A DNA stretch of 64,000 bases from Spisula solida (lineage: Eukaryota; Mollusca; Bivalvia; Venerida; Mactridae): contig OX365956.1 of the NCBI GenBank assembly GCA_947247005.1, positions 14,962,089-15,026,088 on the forward strand. The letters are read 5' to 3'. The position numbers and the translations under genes are program-made. Shown piece by piece: positions 50,801 through 62,800 of this stretch. Within the stretch, counting starts at the first letter, position 1. Each line of letters opens with the position of its first letter. Below the pieces are notes generated by a model. That model was not told the origin of the DNA. It did not search any database and worked only from the letters and a program-made list of their open reading frames with translations.

Positions 50801-53800
50801 ATACCATTTATAGTTATATTCCGTTTACCATCATACCGTGCCCACATGGGTTTTAAAAATGCATCTGTGTTAAGCAATATATTATCGGGAATTAATACGA
50901 TCTACTTCTTTGCATTTGACATTGTAGATTATTAAAACCATTTAAAATAATCTTTTGTAAAAGAATTTAAATTGTGCTCATAGAAGTGTTCTAATTGTGT
51001 TTTGTCGTTTTGGAACGTGTTCAAATTTGATATAATTGCGTCATAAACATATAGCAGAAAAATGCATGCAATAATAAAGTATCATTGCTTTGTAACATAT
51101 GGACAAAGCCCTAAATAATACATTTAATGTTTAAGAAATTAAAAATCTGTTCGCGTTTATTGTCGGTGAATAAAACACGGGCAGGAGTTCGGATGCGGAA
51201 AAATTAAATTAATTTTCCGCATCCGAACGAGTGCCCGTGTTTTATTCACCGACAATATACAAGAACAGAGTTTTTATTTCGATTCTAAATACGATAATAT
51301 CCCGCACTATTTAACTGCGCGCATTCCATTTTCACCCATTTGACATTGAACATAATTCCACGCTGAAATTGAATGGCTTATTAGCTGGTACAATTACCTC
51401 CCTCGTTAATGATAACGACCTTCGTAATTTTCTGAAGGAAATACCACATTTTAAACATTGAAACAATTTTAATAACACGAGTATATGGTATCTATTTCAT
51501 AAAATGAAAAATATAAATGAATTGATTAACAGAAGCTTTAATAAAACTTGGTTTCTAGAGTATATTGGAGTTTCTAAAAATAGATGCGTCATAGCTGTAA
51601 CACTGGATTCTCGTGCAACTCGCCTTGTCATCGTGACTCGAGGAAAATTTACTATAAAGTTTACGTTCATTCATTCATAAATATGTCACGTGATACTGGG
51701 CGTAAATAGAAACAGCCAATTTGATAGGTATGTTTTATGGGGGTAATAAAACATTGTTAGGTCCGCTCTTTATTTAAACGATTAATCCGCAGATCGTGTT
51801 AGAATAGTATATTTACTTAATAACACATGGAGAAGGTTTCAAATATTACATGTGAGTTAACATTATCATTGTTTATAAACATACGGATATACTTGTATGT
51901 TCATATGCACTTATATGTAAAGAAACTTTGAAACATATTTGACATGTGATATATACTTATCAATGATTTCCTAGTATGAATATATGGACAAGGGGGTTCA
52001 AATATCACATGTGATACTACATTATCAGTGTTTATAAACTTTTGGACAAATTTCATAATAGACATATTTATAATACATTTATGTTTCTACATTGTATGAC
52101 CAATGGTCCTGTGTAATAACCTATTCCGAACAGTAATACACAACTTAGTGGACGGGTATCCTGATAACTGACCCTTTGCTCGCTTAATCATCATCAGGAT
52201 TAAGCCACACGAGTGATTATACTTCCCGTGGGCCAGGTATCTATACTCCGTGCTTCATATGCGTGTATAATCCCCTAAGTAATATAATATTATAGCATGG
52301 CAACATACTACATGTATAACATGTTAAGCAGTAGTTGTTCCACTGAATGGTTAAAGTGACAACCTTTTATAAGGAGATTATGTACACAAACCATTTTTAC
52401 ATACGATTGGTCCAACTTGTACATCAATGTCATCTCTAAACTGAGTTTTCTTCTTAAGTATTAAAAATTCATACTTTACATACATACGGGTATTATCCAG
52501 TACATGTGACATGTTATTGCAAGCATGGACAAATCTGAAATATAAGTATAAGATAATTTCTGTTTAAGTCCACCAGACCCATAAGGACCAGATATGAACA
52601 TTATATACATGACATTTAAACATTACATATAGAAATAAAAATGTACATATAAACAATACATTCATATTAAAACAGTTCATATTAACAGTACCAAAATATA
52701 ATCAAAGTTGATGGAACATATGTTAAGTTATGCCTAAGACAGCACTGTAAGGAGAAACATTAAGGTATTGAATTATAACTTATAACAAATTTATCATTGC
52801 AGTATCAACAACTTACGACCGTTTGAAGTCAGTTTGTTAGACACAAACACCAGCCAACTTTAATTTTACCATTTGTTTTAAAATACATACATGCATGAGA
52901 TATTAAGATAAAATGTAGACTTAAATCTACCCTATACCAAATCACTGATCGTGATTTGTTGTTTACATCAAATATCTATTTAAAAAGTACAGTCATGTAG
53001 CAAGAAAGGTCCGAATTTACACATACATATGAACGCAAAGTACAGCAAAAGTCAATGTTTTTCGGAAACAGTCCTCTTACTTTATGTACATGCAATGCTA
53101 TGAGGCTCACAGGAAAGACTGGGTTTACCCTTACTTGTTCCACATTTAAATAAAGTATTTATTATTATTATCATTCAAGTCGATATGAAGATGAAACCTG
53201 TACCTTCTGTAATTTCTATATCAAACAATATAATGTGTATATGTTATAGTTAGAACATATTAAGTAAATTTTAATGATTAAAAAGGGCGGAGCGAGCGAA
53301 GCGAGGCCTTTTTAGTCATTAAAATTTACTTAATATGTTCTAACTAACTTAGAATATAACATTCTGCATTCTGATTGGCCGATAGAAATTAGCGCCAACG
53401 CAAGACGTCAAGTCTGTTAAGAGAAAATTTTAATGATTAAATTTTCATTTAACCGCGAAAATGCGGCGTTTTCATTGGCTCATAATGTAGGTTATATTCT
53501 AATTATTATTAGTGCTGCCTTACCTTTCCGATTAGTATATCTATTAAATAATACTTACGCAGTTTCTGGTTTTGACGGTTGAACGGTCATAGCTACACAT
53601 GCACAATGTTGATAACCATTTTGAAACTGTTCTTTTTTGGCAACATATTGTGTCGGGAAATCACAGGTCTGGGTAAACTAAAACAAGAGGATCATAGATC
53701 CTGGGGCGCTCACCTGCTAAACATGGCCTTTGAACTTGACCTTAAGGTCATCAAGATAAACATATTGACTTTACTTGATGAAGGTTAAAGCAAAACTGAG

Positions 53801-56800
53801 GCCTCCAGAGTGTTAAAAAGGTTTTGCTATTATTTGAAATATTGACCTAGTTTTCTACACACATGTCCCAACTTCAAACATGACCTTATGGTCATCAAGA
53901 TAGACATTGAGATACAACTACTGACCAAGTTAGTTTGGTGAAGATCAAAGCAAAAATGTTACCTCTAGAGTGTTAACAATGTTTTGCTATTATTTGGCAT
54001 TTTGACCTAGTTTTTGACCCAACATGACCCAACTTCGCATTTGGCCTAGATTTCATTAAGATACAACTACTGACCAAGTTTGGTGAAGATCAAAGCAAAA
54101 ATGTGGCCTCCAAAGTGTTTACAAGGTTTTCCTATTATTTGACCTTTTGACCTAGTTTTTGACCCCACATGACCCAACTTTAAACTTGACCTGCAGGTCA
54201 CCAAGATAAACATTTTGACTAAACTTCATGAAGATTAAAGCAAAAATGTGACCTCCAGAGTGTTAACAAGGTTTTCCTATTATTTGACCTATTGACCTAG
54301 TTGTTGACCCCCATGACCCAACTTCAAACTTGACCTAGATTTCATTGAGATACAACTACTAACCAAGTTTGATGAAGATCAAAGCAAAAATGAGGCCTCC
54401 AGAGTGTCTACATGGTTTTCCTATTATTTGACCTCTTGACCTAGTTTTTAACCCCACATGACCCATAATCAAACTTGACCTATATTTCATTGAGATACAA
54501 CTACTGACCAAGTTTGATGAAGATCAAAGCAGTGCTAGAGTGTTAACAGTGAAAAAGCTAACGGACGGACAGACGGACAGACTGACAGACGGACGACAGA
54601 CAAAAAACAATCACAAAAGCTCACCTTGCCACTTTGTGGCAGGTGAGCTAAAAACATAGAACACAATACATCTAACAGCATTGGATATAATAGACGTTGT
54701 TGAAGGACAAACAATTCCACACAATTACACAGGTGATGGTACAACATGGATATACCATTTTTGTGAAGACATGATATAAAGGGATGTTTGTCATTTGAAA
54801 TATTTGACCGGCCAGGGAGAATACAAAAAAATATATATTGTAGGTTGAAACTTGGTTTAATGTTAACAAATTAACATAATAAAATACCAAAACATGACAA
54901 ACAAAGAAACAAACTTTGTACAAATATGCATATGAAAAGTAATAACTTAAAATATGGAGTTTCCGAAGGAAAAAAGAGCCGAAAAATGAACTCATTTTTA
55001 CAAACTCTGTGGAGAAAAGGGATGGTGGTGGGAAAAACGTTATAAAGTCCAAAAATATCATGTAAAATTTTCTTAAAGTGCAAACTGTTTCGACGCCTGT
55101 AATGACCAAAGCAGTTGGCTCTACGCTATCTAGGACATTCCACTAACATCACGCCAGATAGCAGACATAAAGTTTTCTCCACCAGCGCAATTAACATTTA
55201 TTTGATACGATCATAAGGCAATGTGGTGTATGATATAGACAAATCATGGAGTACACATAGAAATGTGTTGTTTTCTTAGAATTTTATCAAATATTACTCC
55301 ATAAATTCTATAATATCAAACAAAATGAATACCAGAATTTTCATTGGCAATACGAATTCAAAAATACCGATTTCTGATGACATTCAGTAATATTTGACAT
55401 AAAATATCAACACAAGCGCCTAAATGTCACACAAGAATATTGATTGTGTAACAAAATATATTAATGCATAGTCCGCTAGTTTGAGGGACAAAAATAGAAC
55501 GAGAGTCTGCCAAGGCTAATTTTGCTTTTTCAAGATGACAAGGGTAATAAGCCAGGAAGTCCTGGAGTTATTTACCTGTTAATCAAATAGTCCTAGTTAT
55601 TATACCTACAAACATTACAACCGCTTTTAAAATCTGTCAGAACAAAGTGGTTCAGTAAGTGAACATAAATGGCAAATTCCTCATTTTTATTATTATTCAA
55701 GAGTCATTATCCTAGAAAGCCTGTGGCAATTAGGCTGATAATCGAACTTGGCCTATGAACATAACAATTAGATAAACCACACATTACCGTACATACAATT
55801 TACTAACACCGTCGCCCAGTCAAGGGTACACTTTTTAAATAAACTAATCGTAAGCTGAAAGGTCTCAATGATATGTCATGTTTAATTATAAATAAAAAAA
55901 TATCTCGTAATACAATATTGACATTTACCGTTTGTAGGCAGTGGTAATCCTCATTCATAAAATAAGAAAACAGCATAAAACCCGACGTATTTCTTAAGTA
56001 GGTAACGTACCCTTCGTCCCTATATTCATAAAAAAACATCAATAAGTAATTGCAAGGTATAATTACAGAATTAGGTGTAGCGAAATGTAGTTTGTATATC
56101 CAGAACCAGTTAGTTAACTACACTTAACCGATTTAAAAACGCAACAGTGGGTTTTTGATCAATTTAAGTCAGTTAAGGTGCTTCAATTCTCTTGAAATTT
56201 TACATGTGATGAAATCAATACATGATGTCATAGATGTGCTTCATTGTAATCGAGGTTTAGATGGTCACAACACCAAACCACGAAATGTATTGATCGACAA
56301 TGTCAAGTTCGCAAAATTAATAATGTATTTATAAGCTGCAACCTGATATTAAAATCAGGCGTCTTTGCCTCATTGGCGGGAACATAAAGTGTTGTAGGAT
56401 GTTGTTCCACATATCTATGAGGAAAACACGTACCAATCCAAACGTTCAGAAGTTTCTGCTTGATGATGCACTTCTTGACGGCCATTTGTGTCTGCCTTCA
56501 AATTTCGTTTCACGAGTAAAAATGCAATGAACTCCACAGCCTCAACCTGAGCTGTCAGCAAGTTTTTGCCCACCTAGCATAGGCTGCATTGTGTCCAATG
56601 GTTAAGAATGTACATTTCTTATGTCTATGGCATCTCAAACCCGTAAACGGAAGTGGATAATGGAATATGTCAAGATAAATAAGAGGACAGACAAAATGAA
56701 GCCATTTTCAACATGGGTCATAATAAACATTAATCAAAATGTTACGGAATGTATATTTTAGCAAAATTACTTAATCGTGCGCATCACTGCCTTCAAATTG

Positions 56801-59800
56801 TAGGTTTATCAGAAAATATGTTTGACCGGAAGTGGCGTCTTTAAAAAAAACATTCCTTTGGTGCCATCATGTTTACGCGCTTGTATCGTCGGCATACCTG
56901 ACGCAGACAATCGTAGGTGTAAACTGCCTCTTGAAAACACTATGCAAGTCTAAATATCGTCGACAGACGACAGTTAATCTTCTTTGTCATGATAAAACGT
57001 CACATAACTGCTTAAAGCAAGTCGATGGCGCCAGGATGTTATGTATCCTAAAAGCGTGACACCGTACACAACGCACTTCAAAATTTAATTTTATGTTTTT
57101 TTGTTGGGGTATTGTTTCTCTATAAATTGTCAGTCAAATTGTCACGCCCAGTCGTTTTGCTTACGCGTCACGTGCAAATAATGAAAATGACGCCGCTATG
57201 ACGTAATGAGCTAAATTGAAATAGTTTTTCGTAGAAAATCGCACCAGGCATAAGACTAGCGTCCCATTCATTGGATTATACTCCAATAAAATTTAAATAA
57301 TAATTAATACAAAAAATACCGACCCCCAAAATAGTTGCGTTTCTAAATCTGTTAAGTGTATATGTACACTTTGGGACACTTAGAACTTCACAATTTAACG
57401 AATTGCGCAACAAAATGGTGTAAAGGCGGACAGTACTGACACTGTTGTTACACATATGCACAAAGTACTGACACTGTGAGCTATATATATACTTGAAACA
57501 GCGATGTTATTACTTTGTATTCACGTGCAGAACCGTTACATGTATTTGTATACACATGCAACAGCAGCTATAAAAGAGTTCGTTCAAAGTCAAACGATAA
57601 TCGTTAATAACATAAACTCGTCTGTTAGGTAAATAGTAAACGAGTTCAATATCAGATTTTGAAGCGCTCTCCATATATCAGAGTCGCTGTGGTGTAGCTG
57701 TTTCAAGTATATATATAGCTCGTTTGCGGCGAAAAAAATCGTCTAATATGAAGATGTCTCAGTATTTACTGCACCTACAAGTATGAGATTTTGCACGAGT
57801 GAATGAAATGTATCTACCTAATATACAATTAAATCTAAGCAACATTGGGCATGTGTGAAAACAGTTTTGTTCATAAGTTCTGTGTAAAATATTTGTAGTT
57901 TACAATGAAACTTCATGTTAGAAGACTTGATACACACAGCAGCCAATTCTATGGTCACGTGGCACGTTTAACAGTAGATTTACGTATTTGTAACCTATTT
58001 AATATAGCATATACGAGGCCCGTCTGTGCATTAGTACTGTCTGGGTGTATCATATTTTCGGGTCTAAACGTAAAAATGGCTTGCGAACTATAAACTATAA
58101 AAACACGGATTTTACAGCGTCTTTAAACGATTTTGACTGCTTAATATCAGTCATTCTTCAAACGTGTGAATGTCGATTTCAGACCAATACTAAAGGTTTG
58201 GGTAGATGTATATTACTCATTAATTTAGGACTGGTTTAGTCATCAGACTACATGTCATTGCGTACATAAACATTGCAATGTTTTTATTAAGTTCTTAGTT
58301 TAACATTATTATATATGTACATGTATGAGTATATACATAGCGTATTTAGCTTAGTGAATGAGGGTTTGGTTTTCACTGCTTTTTCGTGATATTATTATAC
58401 ATAATCTGTATACACACAAGCGACATACCTTAATAAATCGACTAATATGGGCCTCGTAAATTTTGCTTTCATCACAGCAATGTCAATCTCGCTGATCACG
58501 GATTATAACAGTTAAATAAATGACAGTAAAACATCAATGGAATACCAGATTACCTCCCTGCGTTAAAGTGTCCAAATACAAGTAATATCAATATGCAATA
58601 AAGAATAAACTTGTTTAAATAAGTTAAATAATTTGAAATGAGAGTAGGTAGAATATAATTATGATTCTACGTAAATTTTTATCAACATCCGAGGAATAGA
58701 TTTTTAACAATTTAAAATTTAGACGACTTTTTTCGCTGCAAACGGCCTAGTATACTAGTAAACAAAATACTGAGATTGATTTAGCACAATATACTAGTTC
58801 CATATATCAAAGGCGCTGCAATCACCTCATTAGTCTTACTAATTGAACCGAAAGTAGTGTCGGTTCAATAATACTCATTTATACAAATATAAAAGAACCC
58901 TAACCAAACAAGTTGTATGAACTGTTACCTGTATTTTCTCTCATCTACATGAAATATTGTAGATAAACTACCGCGTTCCAGAACATCGTCGAAGTTACAT
59001 TCCACCACCTCATTCATTGCTATAAAGTAAAATACATTATAATAATTCAAATTTTATTTTTTTAGTTTGATTTATTATTTTAACTGATCGTCAATAGGCT
59101 TCCGTTATCATATTTGACCATTGACACACTCAGGAGCTACCGGTATATGGACTAAGCTCTTTCTCGCTGGCGATGTAAGATTGGTTGCTATTTGATTATC
59201 TAAAAACTATTGAAAGCATGGCGGAACTACTGCAATGTATGATATAGAGATAAACATGGTATATTCAACTAATCAATGCTTTGATTGTGACATTACACAA
59301 AATCTGCATACATGTACTATCTACTCTATTCATGTCATATATGTACCATTCATTTAACCATGTGTCTTAACGAGAGAGACATTGTTTATAAAAACTGTCG
59401 TTTTGTATCAGATATATAACGAAATACGGTATACTCAATTGAACAATGTTTTAAAGGGGCTGCCTCACAGATTGGGCTAAAATTTTTGTATATCGTGATT
59501 TTCCAACCTAACCAAGTATTGGTGTAAAAGAAAGTCACGGACGGTTGCTTTATGAAAAATTTGGTGCAAATAAGCAATTTTAACCATCCTCGATATCGCC
59601 CACTTAGCATTTCTTTCTTGAAAAAAATCCGCCAAGTTTCTTTCCAACATGCTTTGTGATATATGTAATTCACACGTGATCGAAACTGTAACATCAACAA
59701 ACTACAGCGTAAACATCAGTGAGGTATTTGGTTTGTTTTTCGATTTGTTTTCATCAAATTATGGGTGGCATGGTGGTCGAGTGGATAACGCACTTGACTA

Positions 59801-62800
59801 CTGATCGAGAGGTCCCTGGTTCGAATCTCGGCCGGGACATTTGGTCATTTCTGAAACGCTTTTCAGTGTTTTTCCACCTAACTAGAGATGAACTGGTTGG
59901 AAACCCAGAGGTAGTCTCGCGTGTATCGGTGCTATACACCGGGCACGTTAAAGAACCAGGGAGTCTATTCGGAACGAGATAGGGTAACACACCCGGATTC
60001 CTTGTATCACACCTCTTTCTTCTACTCGCTGTCCCTTCAGCAAAACAAACAGTACCCCATTGGAAATAAGTGCTTGCACTTTCATGGGTTATCCTTGACC
60101 GAAAGGCCTAAATAATTACATACATACATCAAATGCGAACAAATTTCAGGCAATTTAAGTAATAGTAGTGTTAATTCTATATGGTATTAATACCCTATAG
60201 AATTTATGATGTAAAAATACTAAATAACCACAAAATACCGAAGTTTCTCAAGTTATTTTAGATGTCAGTGTGGTTGTTTATTGTTTATACAGACAACTAT
60301 ACCAAAATTACCCGAATATTTGACAATTTTATTTTATTTTGCAATACACCAATATGTGAGGCAGTCCCTTTAAATTGTTACGTTAAACATGTTGGCATAC
60401 GATTAAGTGAATAAATGCCATTTCTGTATAGCCCCTTTAACCATCTTTCTTCACATGAGAGATATTGCTTAAACGAACACGCCTTCTCATCGTTCGAGTC
60501 CCGACAATCCAATACACCGTCACATACAAGACGCGGAGGAATACATTTTGTAGTATCACATTCGAAAGCATCATCACTACAAGACACTGAAATAGAGATG
60601 ACGGTTTTTGATACGACATTCGTGTATGTCAGTTTAGCAAATTTCCCCGGTGACCTTACAGTTATTGTCTAGAGGACTCAATACGGTGGTCATACATGTA
60701 GAATATACGTCTAGCCGGTAGTCAAACAACACATGTCGAGATAGAGCACTTTCAACGGTAGTCATACACTAAATGTAAAGATAGAGAACTCTCTCCAGTA
60801 GTCATACAGCATATGTCAAGGAAGAGAACTCTTTCCGGTAGCCATACAACACATGTCAAGGTAGAGAACTCTTTCCGGTAGCCATACAACACATGTCAAG
60901 GTAGAGAACTCTTTCCGGTAGCCATACAACACATGTCAAGGTAGAGAACTCTTTCCGGTAGCCATACAACACATGTCAAGGTGGAGAACTCTCTCCAGTA
61001 GCCAAACAAAAAGATAATATTAAGTCAGACAGGGAAGGCAGCACTCAGCTTGACCAGCCGAGCACAGAATACATTAAAAACTCACAAGATACAATGCCCA
61101 CCTGAACCAGTCGAGCATAGAAAACATAAAAACATTAAATGCACAATGCCCAACTAAACAAGTTATAATCCTCCCATGTCCAAGCTGTCGAAATTCTAAA
61201 TTAACCTGTTTCAGCAATCACATATGTCAAGGTGGTGAACTGTTTCCGGTAGCCATACAACATACTAGTAAATAATTATGTCAAAATACAGAACTCTCTC
61301 CAGTAGTCATACAACATATGTCAATATATAGATCTCTTTCCAGGAGTCATTCAGCACCTGACAAGATAGGGAACTCTTTCCAAGTTATAATCCTCCCATG
61401 TCCAAGCTGTCGAAATTCTAAATTAACCAGTTTCAGCACTCACATATGTCAAGGTGGAGAACTGTTTCCGGTAGCCATACAACATAATTATGTCAAGATA
61501 CAGAACTCTCTCCAGTAGTCATACAACATATGTCAAAATAGGGAACGCTCTGAAGTAGTCATACAATATATGTCAAGTTATAATCCTCCCATGTCCAAGC
61601 TGTCGAAATTCTAAATTAATCAGTTTCAACAATCACATATATCAAGGTGGATAACACTTTCCAGTAGTCATACAACACATGACAGGATAGAGAACTCTCT
61701 CCTGTAGGCATACAACATATGTCTTGATGGAGAACGGTCTCCAGTAGTCATACAACATATGTCTTGATGGAGAACTCTCTCTAGTAGTCATACAACATAT
61801 TTCTTGATGGAGAACTCTCTCTAGTAGTCATACAACATATGTCTTGATGGAGAACTCTCTCTAGTAGTCATACAACATATGTCTTGATGGAGAACTGTCT
61901 CTAGTAGTCATACAACATATGTCTCGATGGAGAACTCTCTCTAGTAGTCATACAACATATGTCTTGATGGAGAACTCTCTCTAGTAGTCATACAACATAT
62001 GTCTTGATGGAGAACTCTCTCTAGTAGTCATACAACATATTTCTTGATGGAGAACTCTCTCTAGTAGTCATACAACATATGTCTCGATGGAGAACTCTCT
62101 CTAGTAGTCATACAACATATGTCTTAATGGAGAACTCTCTCTAGTAGTCATACAACATAGGTCATGTCAGAGAATGTCCGCTAACATACATATCTCCCTT
62201 TGTAGTTACGTGGGACGTTAAAAAATTAACTGGACTAATGTGACAAAACCCGCATGGTTAAACAAAATATATAAAATTATATACCATCAGAAATCGGTAT
62301 ACTTTTTCTACATACTGTAAAAATATGAACTAAAATAAATACGCGGCCCGAGAGTTACAGGTGACTAAATAAGGTCACTAACGCTGACCCGGCGCACAAA
62401 ATGACGTTGCGCTTTTTTACACGGCGTTAGTGCTTCGCACTGGGCTATGAAATACGACGTTTATAGTGATATAGGGTGGTGAATACATTCCAGTACCACA
62501 CTAAGCCACACGAGTAAAGCGTTGGCGGGAATCGCATGTATTTTTCCGGATCTTACTTCGAATATCTGGACGAGAATCCATACAATGTAACGTTTGTATT
62601 TTGAAAATGTCTCGGTAACTGAGGTCACAAATGTCTTATGATTTCCTATTGCTTCCCTGTCTTACAAAGATGAATAGTTATAATTAAAACATCTGTGCCA
62701 TTCTAAAACTAATAAAGGACTCGCAGAACAGTTTTCAAAATGTAGTTACGAAAATTTCATACGATTCGGAGAACATAATTATCTGTTGACAGAACTTGGT

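Noticed and set aside
56303..56485. Minus-strand frame starting [10 protein letters not shown], near CCGGAAGTG motifs
   Set aside because: Could be a first exon, but no downstream exon in phase was found and the receptor phase chain does not need it.
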